Shown: positions 34,524-47,108 of the stretch, piece by piece
Layout: the number at the start of each line of letters is the position of its first letter
Position numbering within the stretch: the first letter of the stretch is position 1
Assembly: GCA_002633005.1 (NCBI GenBank)
Contig: NMRA01000031.1
Coordinates: forward strand, 1,027,004-1,087,003
Origin: Phoronis australis
Lineage: Eukaryota > Phoronida > Phoronidae
Length of the DNA stretch: 60,000 nucleotides
Reading direction: 5' to 3'
Notes under the pieces: generated by a model
The model's database searches: none
What the model was told of the DNA's origin: nothing
What the model saw: only the letters and a program-made list of their open reading frames with translations
Made by a program: the position numbers and the translations under genes

Positions 34524-35341
34524 ATCTATGGCTATATGGAAAACCACTGGCTAGGATAACACCACCAAAAGTCTGACTCACATCACATACAGTAAACAGG
34601 TAAGCTGTTTTTATAACGGATTAAGCACGACCCTGGCGACTGTCAACATTGTAGCCTCGATTTGGCTCGAGTTCGATATCGACTTTGTGTCTTTGTGATT
34701 GACTCGCAAATAGATAAGGTCTTGCCTGTAAACTATCGACAAGAAGTGGAGACTAAAATATTTTTCAATTTAAGTGATGAGTGAATTTACCTCAATACAA
34801 ACACTGGTCCAAAAACAAAGACATCAAAGTTAAACAACATTTACTTTCATCTGTCGCTTGCAGAATACCGGATACAAAAATTTAATTAAAAATCTAGCCA
34901 GAAGAGGTCGTCTAGCAGCTTTCAACGGAAACGGCCGGAGATAAACGAATGGTTACTCCCATCCGGGCAGCCATATTGATCAAGCGGCAAGACAAGTTGG
35001 CGAACTTTTTGGTGATCAAGCCGTGACGATATATCACCAAGATGGCTGGACGACTACCGGCTGTAGTCATAGATTGTGNTGGGTGAGTAAGACAACAAGC
35101 CGGTTTTATGCTTAGGCGGACGACTATAGGGCATCGGAGTATACTTTCATCTGTCGCTTGCAGAATACCGGATACAAAAATTTAATTAAAAATCTAGCCA
35201 GAAGAGGTCGTCTAGCAGCTTTCAACGGAAACGGCCGGAGATAAACGAATGGTTACTCCCATCCGGGCAGCCATATTGATCAAGCGGCAAGACAAGTTGG
35301 CGAACTTTTTGGTGATCAAGCCGTGACGATATATCACCAAG
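34524..35341. promoter_or_regulatory. Shared divergent promoter region, coiled-coil gene / ARP3
   Basis: About 0.8 kb separates the start codons of two genes on opposite strands. Much of it is the duplicated ARP3 leader, so the natural spacing may be only ~0.5 kb. No TATA box is placed with confidence; the assignment rests on gene orientation. Confidence 0.45.
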
Positions 35342-35378
35342 ATGGCTGGACGACTACCGGCTGTAGTCATAGATTGTG
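34842..35378 (+). repeat. Exact 237-bp direct duplication carrying the ARP3 leader and exon 1
   Basis: 34842-35078 is identical to 35142-35378, offset exactly 300 bp. Copy 1 breaks off at the undetermined base N (35079). Each copy contains the ATG (35042 and 35342) and the codons for [12 protein letters not shown]. Copy 1 could splice at GG|GTGAGT (35082/35083), also phase 2, but would lack one residue of the nucleotide-binding loop. The N suggests an assembly join of two overlapping contigs or alleles. Confidence 0.9.
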
Positions 35379-38300
35379 GGACGGGGTAAGTAGCAGTTGA
35401 CGACCTTTTGGTTGAATTGTCCTCACAAATGTTTCGCTTTCCAGTGCTGATGAACTTCACGACGTTCACTTCCTGGTTTTTCAATTCTTAAGATTTTGCT
35501 TTGGGTGGTCCACTTACATTTCAAAATAGTTTAGCTTACCATAAAGAACACGCGTAAAATAAAGTGGTTAATGTTTCATTTATCACCTCTCCTATTGTTG
35601 GCAGTGTTCCAATATTTTGTAAGTGAGGAGACTGCATGGCTCGGTGATTTCAGCTGCGGACTCTCATCTCTCATCTGGGAGACCCATTCAAATAAATCCG
35701 TGACCTGATCTGCTGTGCGTGAACTTGGAATCCTGCTTAATCTCAAGATCGTGTACGCACGGACTAGGAATTGAATATTCATTAAGGGAATCGGGTGAAT
35801 TTTATATTTATTCCGGGTAAATTTTTTTTTGTAATTATTGGCCTCACGATCATGCATTTTCCTCTTAACTTGTGACAAAGAATCAGAGGAATATGTGATT
35901 GGTTAAGTCAATTATTGTTTGGTGAACAAGGTTGCCAATAGTTGAAAAAAGTTTGTTTAAAATTCACATTATATTGTGAAAATGTAATTTGATTTAGCGC
36001 AGTGCAAGTTTTTATCAACGTGAATGTGATTATTTGAGTGAACTTGGCAATGGCACTGGTCGGATATAGCGGTCCATGATTTAGAGAATCAGTTTCATCC
36101 ACTAAATAACGGGCCCATTATTCAGCGATTGCCTGGTTCTCTAAATCAGAGACCGCTATATCTGACCAGTGCCCTTGTCAATTGTCCTTGTGTATTCCAA
36201 GTTCACGCACACCTGATCTCGACATTAAGTAGGAGTTCACTCACATCAGACCCATCAAACTATGGTATTTGGCCACCGTTCTCGTTAGTCTATCGGGTGA
36301 CAGGTAATATTCTGTACTAGGCATATAGCTTGCCAACTGAGAGTTATCTCTGTGAGCTGAGGTAAAAACATTTTGATAATCACTAATCATGACAAAATCC
36401 AACTTGCCTATAAGTAAACGTGGTCTTTTCATTAGTGTTTTTTAATTTTTTAACATTTACAGTTCAGAGTTCGACATAATCCTTTAGGCTATGCAAATTT
36501 ACTGTACTTGTCATCATCCTAAAACATTTATTGCCAGCCATGCTTTCTTGCTAAAATGTCAACTTATTTAGGACAGTTGACCTACACAGTTTCCTTATTT
36601 ATGACAAACCTCTGAAATAGCCTAGTGATCTTAGTGTTCTTGTAAACAATATGTTTATAACTATTTCCTATTTTCATTTTTTGAATAATGATGAGAATTG
36701 ATTGAGCGTTCACAAGGAAGGAACATCACCCCTCCCCTCTATGGTAGTCCTGGCAATTGTAGTACGTGTCCTCGATAGGTATCACACCTGGACCAGCCAG
36801 ATACCCGTCTAAAATGACCTTGTAGGAATTAGCGACATTGCCATTGGCCCAAAAACTCAAGCTGTCATTCGAGAACTGTTACTGCCCCTGTGAACACTAC
36901 AACCATCCCTAGGCCATTTTTGTGACAAGTTAAAGGCTTAAATTTCAATACAACTTGTATTAACACACTGACTGCTAACCTTACCACTTCCACTCTTAGA
37001 AGACAGATAATATATCATCGAAACAAGAATTCAATATAGTTATGCTCACTGGATATTGTCACCAAATATAAACGAAAACAGATCAACCTACTTGTTTCAT
37101 GTTTTAGTTATCAAATGAAAATGTGATTATAATCTAATAGCATATGAAGTGTGCAGAATGAGGTCGTAATTATAGCGCAGACAAATGTGCAGTTGTAGTA
37201 GTTGAGACTAATGAAGCAGGATCTGTTAACTTTGAAAAGTGTTGGAACCAATGATTTTTAGATTTCAACGTGTTGATCGGGGCTCCAAGTATGACTGCTG
37301 TAATATTTTACCAGCATTTAAATTGGTCTGGCTAGACTGGCTGTGACTGAAAAACAAACACTCCGACGGTTAAGAGAAAGTTACGGGTTTGAGCCCAGGT
37401 TAAGGTGGAGGTCTTTTCAGATGTTCTGTAGTTTACATTATTTGATCAACGTATGGCGTGTATGAAGACTAATAATGTTTATAAATATATGAGTAAGATA
37501 CCCACTATTAAGTCTGATTGGATTTCTGTGTTTGACCAGTGGTCCCGATGGCTCAGTGGCTAGAGCATCTGCACATTGAGCAGAAGGTCTTGGGTTGGAG
37601 TCCCAGTCGGGGGCAGAAATCTTTTCGGACTTATATTCATTAGGTCATGTGATGTGACCAAAAAGATGGCGGATTGAATGGGATAAACCGTTTGCAACTA
37701 ATAATGTTGTACTTATGCCATATCAACGCGCTGATTTATAAAAGCACAAGTATATTTACATTGAGAAATTGCAACTGAATCTGAACAACAACTTTCTTCT
37801 TTTGTGACAAAAATGTGGCATAAACTTTGGTTGGAGTGAATGATGTGACTGTCTGTCAACCACTAAACTCTTTGATTCCAGCCGAGCTGGTCAAGTGTTC
37901 TTAAAATTATTGTGGTAGTTTTTTTGATGCTTTGACAAATTGCAAATGGGGCTTTTTCAATGTTGCAAGGTGAAATGTTACGAGGGGTTTGCTTTGCTGC
38001 AAAGAGTTACAAGACGATGATGTCCAAGGTTTATTAAATCCCTGGTCAACTGAAGTCCCAGAGTTATGTGGCACGCTGGTTTCAGTTATTGCACTTATAT
38101 GGTGTTTCCATGAGACACTAACAAATCATATCAAAGTGGTCATTACAAATACAAGGGAAACTATATGCATTCATCTTTACTCCTGATGACTGGCAAAAAC
38201 ACTTGTTTTGATGCCTGCCGGATATTTAAAACGATACCAAACCCAGTTTTGGACTATTAACAGATATTAACAACTTTCCCATCCAATTCTCCCCTCGTTA

Positions 38301-41300
38301 GCCCACAAAAGTTTGGAGCAAATTTTGAAATTTCCCTACAACGTCTGTTAAGCAGGCAAGTGTGAGCTACTCTTTAGGTGAGTAACCACGACAACTGTAG
38401 GGAAAGACCACCCACCGAGAACCGTGATATCCAGTGAGTAGATTTTAACTGAATTCTGCTTTTATCAAATGGCACGCCAGTCGCCAGTGATGCTTTAGAA
38501 TGTGACAGAATGAGGATTGGTTGAAATCACCAAAACGGGATTTAATATCCCTTTAACCATCACTTGCTGTACACCAAGAGCTGTCTTTATTACTAGTGCC
38601 ATGTAAAAGCGTTGGTCATTGATGTTAACTATAACGGCCAAGAATGATGAAAATAAAAACGATCAAATAATTATGTACTGTTCGTTTTGTATTTAAAATT
38701 CATTCAATAGGTATTAATCTGTGAATGTCACTGTTGTTTTCAGGTATACGAAGATGGGGTACGCGGGTAATACAGAACCCCAGTTCATTGTTCCATCGAG
38801 TATAGCAATAAAGGAGACGAGCAAAGTTGGGGATCAGTCTACAAGGAGACTTGGTAAAGGAGTTGAAGACTTGGACTTTTATATAGGCGACGAAGCATTA
38901 AGTGCCACAGGTTACTCTGTTATGGTAGGTTTACATATGTCTTGTGGCATTGGGTCTGTTGCTTTTGGTTTATCTTTTTTCTTTAAGTGTTCTTGTAAGT
39001 AATTTATTGTGGCTATAGAAATGTTTAAGCATACAAAGTTTGTCATATTTGTTTATAATTGCGTAATCACTAGATATTTTGAAGAGCAGACTTAGAGGGC
39101 AGATTAGGCATTATATCAGCTCTGACTCCAAAGAGCTGAATGTTCATTGGCATTTGAAAAAGGACTATTTGCACAGTTTCTGTCAGAAATGGAATTATCA
39201 GAAGAAAAATCCTGATGTGGTGGCAAAATAGTTGTTGAATATAATACTACTAGCAAAAACAAATTCACATTGATACTTATGGAACAGTGAAAGGTCTTAC
39301 CTGGTTACATTTAGCTTCTTTTTACCTGTCTGTAAGGATGATGAATCTGTCGTCTGCCACCCTGATGATCTCATATTGAAATTAGTAAATTAGTAGTGAC
39401 CCAAATGACAACTAAGAGAATGTATAGAGTTAATGAGGTCATTGCTAGATGGAAACTGCAAATGACGGAGTAGAAGGCAAACTGTAAAACGTTGAATTTC
39501 TAAATAATTATTTCGTTTGAAGCGCTTGATTTTTGTGCAGTTCTATTCACCTGATCACTGCTAAAGAATCTTATGATAAATTTCTTCGTATGATCATATT
39601 ATAGACAGGTGGGGGTCAATAATTGATATGCAATGCGAGTGATATGTGTTATTTTATCCTATGATTTCAGCCTATAGACTTCCAACCCAGGGTTGTATTA
39701 GTGACTAGGGATGATGTTTGTTTTCCGATCCTGACATCCTGCACTGTTTAGTTTAGTTCATTTCACTTTCTGTTCTCTTAATTAGGAGTTGATGTTCAAT
39801 GTGTATTCAAAGTCATGTGACTACAGTCATGGCGACGCTGCCATGTGATTAACGTTTGTGCTGATTTTAGTGGCCAATTAGACATGGTATTGTGGAAGAC
39901 TGGGATTTAATGGAGCGCTTTTACGAACAAGCCATCTTCAAGTACCTGAGGAGTGAGCCGGAAGACCATTATTTTCTGTTGGTAGGTAGTTCACTGCTGT
40001 GGGGCATATGGTGCTGTAATTCGATGTTAGATTGTTACATTCCATTAACTAAAATAACATCGTTTTATGGTGTTCTCACCATCAGACATGCCCCAGTGTA
40101 GAATGTAAGTGTTGTAATTTATTTTGGAATTCATAAATTATAAGCCCTTCGAATGCAAGCTTCGCCCGTTTACATGAATCGCGCCATGTGCCACACCAGG
40201 TGGTGCTAATGACGAGTGATTCCCTTATTTAGTATCTTTAGATTGACAGCGGAGAGCACTTCATCAGCAAAGGAGCGTTTGTGATAAGGGTGTCACATGA
40301 CCTGAATGGACGAATCTGTACGCTTGAAGACTTTGTTTTAAGTGCCACCTAATGAGTTTTGAGTTCCCGGCTGTGCTGAGCTGTCAATTCATCTGCATTT
40401 ACTGCAGACCTTGGTCAAGTTAATGAAGAAGTACTTGTGCCTAAGTCACGTCGTATTAACTTGTGTCTCTCTATTACTATTGTAGACTGAACCACCTCTT
40501 AACACACCGGAGAACAGAGAATACACAGCAGAAATTATGTTTGAAACATTCAATGTACCCGGGTTGTACATTGCTGTGCAGGTAAATGAACATAAAGGAA
40601 GGATACAGGCAGACTACTGGCGCTTTGCATGTATAGGTTTTGGAGTCAACCCCCTGCTGGCCATGCTGTCTTAGTATTTGGTATCACTGTCAGTTTAATG
40701 TATGAGTGTACCTATGGTTAATTGATATTGGTAAACTGACGAGTCAACCCAATGTTACTAAATGTAGATTCCATATCTCCCGTCAGATATTCTACTGTTC
40801 ATGATAGCTCATCAGTTTGAGAATGCAGAGATGTCTTGACGAGAAGTCAAATTCATGTTCTATAGGCAAGTGATATAAACTGCATTTATATTTGCATAAT
40901 ATGTGAATATTAAAATGAAACTTAAGAGAGAATCATTTTTATAAACTATGTTTGCCGCATTCTTTTGTGTGATTTTTCAAATTCATTCCATTATGAGCAT
41001 GACCTTCTACACTAGTTCAAATAGTGTTACTCTAACCAATATTTGGTCATTCTCACAGGCTGTGCTGGCATTGGCTGCGTCCTGGACGTCGCGTCAAGTT
41101 GGTGACCGTACACTCACGGGAACCGTCATTGACTCAGGTGACGGTGTTACTCACGTTATTCCTGTGGTAAGTCCTATTCACCAGAATGTTGATTTATTTG
41201 AATTGATCATTGGTGACTGCGTGTCTGTTAACCATCAAATTACTCAACCTGTGGTCAGGGTACGGTACTTTTCAAAATAAACTGAACAACGTTGAAATTT

Positions 41301-44300
41301 GCTTCGGTGCACAAAGTCGCGACTAAATATCTAGTTATGTTTGACTGTCATTCGTTTCAATTTGAGCTGAATTTTGACAAAATCTTGACAGGTGTTGCTC
41401 CATCCACATGGTCAAAATCACAACAACTTGCTGTGTAAGTTCATTACGTAAATAAACAAGTAGTGGCCAGGCACAATAAACTTCAACAAAAGTTCAACCA
41501 AAACACTATTTTATTTTGACAAGGGTTTGATGAAACTGCCAAATGATTGTGTCCAGATGTTTATCAAAGTCGGGCAGAGTTCTGTCGAAGTCTGTTTACT
41601 TTATTTTGAAAACAATAATAGTTTAGTTTTAAAGTTTGATTTCATAGCCGTTTGCATTACTTAACGATATTATAATTCATTGGTCAGTAACAATTGTCCA
41701 TGTAACACACAAATATGTCACTCAAGAAGTTTGTGATTTTCAAAACATAGATTATAAATCAGTTTAAATATGTGGCCAGGTGCTTTAACCAAAGGGTGTA
41801 CATATTGTTTACTACATCTTGTACCGTAAGTTGAATACATGTCCTCAAAGTTTAGTTTGTATCCTGTTCTAGATTTAATATACATTGTCCTGTAAGTTTA
41901 ATACATCTTGTGCTTTGAGTTTCGTACATATTTTGTGCTTCAAGCGTTTAATGTGAGTTATAAAATACACAATCTTTGTTCTAGGCTGACGGCTACGTTA
42001 TTGGAAGTTGTATCAAGCATATCCCTATTGCTGGCCGTGATATCACTTACTTCATTCAGCAGTTACTGAGGGACAGGGAAGTTGGCATTCCACCTGAACA
42101 GTCGCTAGAGACAGCCAAAGCTATTAAGGTAAACACTGTTATCTCAGTCTTAACTTCCTAAATGGACTGTTAATGTACTGACACAGGGAGGAGTTTGTTG
42201 TTGCAAAATGTGCTGACATGCTCAGATAGATAAACCCAATGCCCCTGTAGTGCATGGCTGGAATGAGATATTTTATTTGAGTCAGGTGAAAATCTGACTA
42301 GTACAAAGGGCCAAATGCATAAACCAGAATAGCTAAACTACTCAGTTCTTATAACACTTCCAAGTGTTTACCTTAAAAAATAGCAGAATTTTTAAGGCCT
42401 TTGTGTTGACGCATCCTTCCTCTTCAGTGTAGGTGGCGCTGTGTGTAATAATACGCCATACAGCACCATCTACACTGAAGGGGAAGGCATAGTTAACACC
42501 AAGGCCTTGGTGTTGACTCTTCCTTCCTCTTCAGCGTAGGTGGCGCTGCATGTACGAACACCTCATACAGCACCATCTACACTGAAGTGGAAGGCATAGT
42601 TATCACAAAGGCCTTCAAAAACTCCTATCGACTTTTAATATAAACCTTTGTATGCAGTTTAAGAACTGAGTAGTGTAATCATGATGAGATGGCGAACTAG
42701 AGTAACCGTATCAGGTAATGTTGTCGAAGTTGAGCAACAATCCGACCTATGCATGTTCAATCGATGTCAGTTTTACTGTAGCTAAACATTTTGTCTGTAC
42801 GTAGTCTACTTCTAGGATAGTAAGAACTTGTGTCATGTTGCAAATTTTTTGGTTTATTCAAAGTTTCTTCCCTAAATTAGTTTGAAATACTGATTAACTA
42901 ATATGCAAACTTGTGTGTTATGTTCATTCCATGCAAGCAGTGCTGTATATGACAACGTAGGTTAGTTGTAAGTAAAATGTAGTATTTACTTGGGTTAACA
43001 ACAGTCCTGTGCTTATGTGTTTGATATCCTGGTACAACAGAATGCAGGCATTCTAAAGTGAATGTTCTGTAAATCGTGGAATGGACGATCACATGAGCAA
43101 ACGCGGCACATTGTCTTGAATTAACCTCAACTCATTATTCTCACTTCTCAGGAACGATTCTGCTACGTGTGTCCCGATGTTGTTAAAGAATTCACGAAGT
43201 ATGACAAAGAGCCATCAAAGTGGTTAAAACTGTACGAAAGTATTAACTCTGTTACCAAGCAGAAGTTCTCCGTGGATGTAGGCTATGAGAGATTTCTGGG
43301 TCCCGAGATATTTTTCCACCCAGAGGTAAAGTATTGGGAGTTTCCATGTCAGAACATTTGTAAAAAAAGCTAGCTGTTGTTACAGTATCGTCACTATGTA
43401 GAGTGTTTTGGATCTTGGGTATACTGTCCAATATTTTTGTGTGATATTCATAATTCATTAATTTTTTTCGTTGTATATTTCACGAAGTTTATATTTTCCT
43501 TCATACCAAAAGATATTGCAGTTGGTACTGTTGTTTTCATTTATCTGATTTTTATCAATGTGGTCAAGAACGTAGCTTATGCTGTCTATATAGAGCACTT
43601 AAGGAACATCGGGTTTAAGAAGATTTAAGTTAACAGTTTTTACCAAAGGTTGGACAGGTTGTGCAATTTTTGTTTCTTCGTTTTATTCAGTCCAGAATAG
43701 ATTAAACGCACGACACTTTTCATTGTTACTCTTGTTTGCGTGACTTTCCTGTTACCTTCCTTCATTAGTCATTCTTTGCAGTATTTCACACCCGCCGTGT
43801 CCCACTGTGTTTGTCATTAGCTTATGCTCTGTGGTGGAATTACTGCGTCATTTTATCTTCACTTGAGAATGAAACAAGTATGTTTCGAAATATCGTGTAC
43901 CTTTTAACTATGTCGCTAGGTCAGTTACTTTATCTATGTTCAGTTGAGAGTAGAGTTTTTTCCGAATGTATGAATGTAACGGAATAAAGACTGTCAACAA
44001 TGGAAAGTGTCGTGCGTTTAATCTATTCTTTATTCAGTCCCAAAAACTCGAAACTTACGAGTTCGCATCATTGTTATCTGTCACATTCTTAAACAATCGT
44101 CTTTCAGTTCTCCAATCCTGACTTCACCACACCAATCTCAGAAACTGTTGACATGGTAATACAGAACTGTCCTATTGACACTCGTAGAGGCCTCTACAAG
44201 GTTTGTACCCTCTGTTTTAATATTACCTTGGTAACATTCGATTACACAATGAAAATTCTAATATTGTATTGAAGGAATTATTGATACCTTAGTCAAGAAT

Positions 44301-45903
44301 GTTCACAGCTTGTTCGCGGTCTAACTAGCCGTTGGTGTGTCACTAGAGGTTGTGAGTGAAACCATGGGTTTTGTTTTTAAGGCCAGGTTCTTGTGAATGA
44401 GACAAGGTCATGCAAAGTGGTGAATCGGGTTCTAATGAAGACTAGCAGGAATTTGATACAATTCACGTCCTCTGACTGTGGACAAGAAATGAAACTTATG
44501 ATTAAATCGTCATGGAATTTGTGATTTTCAGCTGCGTTATTAGAATCTGCATTATGTAATGTAATTTACTACTCAACAAAAATCATTACTGCTAAGTATT
44601 TAGTTCAATTATAGTTGATGATTTTTAGATTGTGTTTTAGATGTTTTACTGTGTAGTTTAAGAGTGGGTAGTATTTCGATAGTAACATAACGTAGAACAT
44701 TTGTTGTACGATATTCACTCTTAATATTTTGTTTCAGAATGTTGTACTGTCCGGTGGTTCCACTATGTTCCGCGATTTCGGGCGACGTCTTCAACGAGAT
44801 CTAAAGCGCACAGTTGACTCTAGGTTGAAAATCAGCGAGGAACTGAGTGGCGGTAGAATAAAGGTGAGACTACAGTGGCGCAGGTGTTTTGGTACTCAGG
44901 GGTGTTGGTAGTGTGAGACTACAGGTGGAGCACGTGTTTTGTACTCATGATAGGCTAATCATTATTTTGATTTGTATGTTAAGGCTTTCACACTCAGTCA
45001 AATCAAAGGCATCAAAATTGCTGCAGTTGCGAGCTTTTACTTGAATGAGCTCTTCTACCCAAACTTGATGAAATACCCTGCAATGGTGTTTTACCCTGGG
45101 AATTTGTTAAAGCCATCTGAATTTCCTGTATGGACCTGAACATTTGTAATTTTTGTAGATTGTGTTCTTCTTGCTCACTAGAGCAGACTATCACTGATGT
45201 ACATAGTTGATACATTTTATATTCTACATTTCAGCCCAAACCAATAGATGTACAAGTGATCACTCACCAAATGCAACGATACGCTGTCTGGTTCGGTGGC
45301 AGTATGCTGGCGTCAACTGTAAGTGTCTTCTGTATATTCTCAGTGTACGAATTCTGTGATCTTGCGCACAAGCTACGATGTCACTGTTCACTAGCGGCAC
45401 CTGTACAGTTGACCCATTTTCCTTCTAGTATATACTGAGTGTAGTTTGTGTCATTAGATCTTGACTTTAGCTGTTGCACTTGGTGAACCAATGCCAAAAC
45501 TACTATGTCAACAATTATACTTAAGAAAGCTGTTGAATAGCTCTTCAGTGCTGAAATTTTTTTTCGTACTACTAGACTTTAAAATAAATAACAGAATTTC
45601 CTGTCCAAAATCCCTAGTAACGTGAAACTGAGATTAGCTCAAGTTCCTACTAGACATTTAATCATGATGCTCTCATTATGCTGTTTTTGTTGTTTCCTGT
45701 TATGGTCTAAAACAAAAAGTTAAGAGTAAAACGTCAGCAATTCCACTTCATTGATCTCCATCAATCTCGGATGTGTTCTTTACGTGTCCACGTTCTTATT
45801 GCTACAGCCTGAATTCTATCAAGTTTGCCACACCAAGAAGGACTATGATGAGCATGGACCAAGCATTTGTCGTCATAACCCTGTGTTTGGAACTATGTCA
45901 TAG
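35342..45903 (+). CDS. ACTR3: Actin-related protein 3 (ARP3), Arp2/3 complex, 11 coding exons
   Basis: ARP3 is the ATP-binding actin-like subunit of the Arp2/3 complex, which nucleates branched actin filaments in the cytoplasm. Exons: 35342-35385, 38744-38924, 39871-39981, 40486-40581, 41059-41166, 41985-42128, 43152-43325, 44108-44200, 44738-44863, 45235-45318, 45808-45903. They total 1,257 nt, giving 418 residues, exactly the length of human ARP3. Phosphate loop 1 ([14 protein letters not shown]), phosphate loop 2 ([12 protein letters not shown]) and the adenosine motif ([15 protein letters not shown]) are intact, and the C-terminus ends [11 protein letters not shown]. Most introns after the first are phase 0. 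Intron 1 (3.3 kb) holds a palindromic MITE and two tRNA-derived SINEs. An alternative exon 1 at 35042 is an exact upstream copy. I chose the downstream ATG because its exon restores the complete GTG loop and has a GTAAGT donor. Confidence 0.97.
36053..36177. mobile_element. Palindromic MITE, copy A
   Basis: The left arm starts CACTGGTCGGATATAGCGGT and the right arm ends with its near reverse complement (ACCGCTATATCTGACCAGTG). The centre reads ACTAAATAACGGGCCCATTA. The reverse complement aligns along its whole length with 11806-11930, which makes it a dispersed family. It lies in ARP3 intron 1. Confidence 0.75.
37350..37440 (+). repeat. tRNA-derived SINE fragment
   Basis: A B-box-like GGGTTTGAGCCCA is followed by GGAGGTCTTTTCAGATG, which parallels the tail after the tRNA head at 37541 (CAGAAATCTTTTCGGAC). 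It is probably a diverged copy of the same family, in ARP3 intron 1. Confidence 0.5.
37541..37640 (+). repeat. tRNA-derived SINE with a near-complete cloverleaf head
   Basis: 37541-37614 folds as a tRNA. The acceptor GGTCCCG/CGGGGGC has one mismatch, the D stem is GCTC/GAGC, the anticodon stem TCTGC/GCAGA is perfect with a 7-nt loop ACATTGA, and the T stem is TTGGG/CCCAG. Position 33 is C instead of the near-invariant U. The sequence runs straight into a non-tRNA tail, so a SINE head is favoured over a working tRNA gene. It lies in ARP3 intron 1. Confidence 0.65.
42394..42615. mobile_element. Nested palindrome: two tandem hairpins with outer inverted ends
   Basis: Hairpin 1 (~42415-42487) and hairpin 2 (~42523-42596) each pair a CTTCAGTGTAGGTGGCGCTG-type arm with its inverse across a short loop. 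The outer ends AAGGCCTTTGTG and CACAAAGGCCTT are inverse. The exact centre (42495-42514) is the perfect palindrome AACACCAAGGCCTTGGTGTT. This is best read as two head-to-tail MITE copies sharing a middle end. It lies in ARP3 intron 6. Confidence 0.8.
44864..44950 (+). repeat. 49-bp duplication of the ARP3 exon 9 donor region
   Basis: GTGAGACTACAG at the real donor (44864) recurs at 44913, and the following ~30 nt also match (GTGTTTTGGTACTCA versus GTGTTTTGTACTCA). Use of the second donor would add 49 nt and shift the frame. Confidence 0.75.
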
Positions 45904-46577
45904 AGTGAGGACCAGGTGCTCGCATTGAACAGTTGTTGGAGAAGCCTAGATGTCACGATCACAGTCTAACACAAATAGAGCTTCCTCGTTTATACTCTTC
46001 ACAGTTGTGCTTTTGCAGTTTTATAGAGGTTGCAACTTTATGCATAACGGTATTTGATATAAGTCGTTTTGTAACAATGTAAATTATGATCTCCTCAAAA
46101 TGAATGGTATGGTTAAAAAAAAAACTATGTTATGTAGAGATGTAATCATTGGTGAAATTGCATTGAATTCATATATATAAACCTGAATCTGAACCAGGAA
46201 GTTAATCACAAAATTTGACATGTACCCATTAGCCAATTTATCTTATCAAATGCTTGTACATAATATACAGTACTTCAAGTATCCCTCTGTTGTATCATGT
46301 CAAGGCTTGTAGAGTCAATACACAAACATATACCAATTCTTCAGCCAGTTTCACACAAAAACCAACCCAGTCGTTTTTCACAAGCTCATGAACTTGCTGC
46401 TAACCAAAATTTGACCAAATAATGTTCTGTGACCCCTGTATAGTATGGGCTGTTCTACTGAATTTGTAACATTTCTTAATATTTATCTTTGAGAAATTAG
46501 TGATGAAAGATTCCACTTATCCTCCATATTGTATTCTAAATACGCGAAGGATAACAACACACTTAATGGCACCCCGA

Positions 46578-46588
46578 AATAAAATAAA
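46578..46588 (+). terminator. Candidate ARP3 polyadenylation signals
   Basis: Two overlapping AATAAA motifs (46578 and 46583) lie about 675 bp after the ARP3 stop. They sit 22 bp from an opposite-strand AATAAA (46610-46615) suited to TMBIM6. Confidence 0.5.
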
Positions 46589-46609
46589 ATTACAATGAAC
46601 ATTAAAATA

Positions 46610-46615
46610 TTTATT
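46610..46615 (-). terminator. Candidate TMBIM6 polyadenylation signal
   Basis: AATAAA on the minus strand, about 500 bp after the TMBIM6 stop. With the plus-strand signals at 46578-46588 it would make a compact two-way terminator with slightly overlapping mRNA ends. Confidence 0.5.
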
Positions 46616-47108
46616 CAAAATCCCAGGACACCAACATGTAAATAATAAATCTGTTGTTAGTCAATGTAGGATATCACAATTCACGTGACAAATGACCATG
46701 AATGTCAATTAGTAGGATCACGAATCAACCTGCCCAAGATGTTTAATATCAAAAGCATTGTATGAGAATACCATAAATCGCTAATCTCTGGCATAGAGAT
46801 ATACTTGGTAAATAATTGAACATTTCATGAGATGTGACCAACAGACGGTATGGAATAATTATAAAAAATACGTGCCATCATCAATGTCTGGTTAAAGGAT
46901 CCCTGGAGTCTTCCTCGACCTTGGTAATATCACGACAAGCAAAAGAGATATACAGTCTGCCAGATGTTCCTAGTAATTGCTAATATAAAACACAATAATT
47001 AATTGAAAAATGCGAGGGTACCAAAGCGGTGAACTTCTAGAATATTTGCAAATCAAACTTAGAAACACGGGTTGAATAACTAAACTTGTAGCCGTGGATA
47101 AAGCCATC

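Noticed and set aside
37541-37614. Functional tRNA gene
   Set aside because: U33 is replaced by C, the acceptor has a mismatch, and a SINE-like tail with a nearby relative follows.
42415-42596. microRNA gene pair
   Set aside because: The outer inverted ends and palindromic centre fit a duplicated MITE better; small-RNA data would be needed.
43377-43628. 83-codon hydrophobic frame in an ARP3 intron
   Set aside because: T-rich intron DNA gives hydrophobic codons by composition; no splice sites or homology seen.
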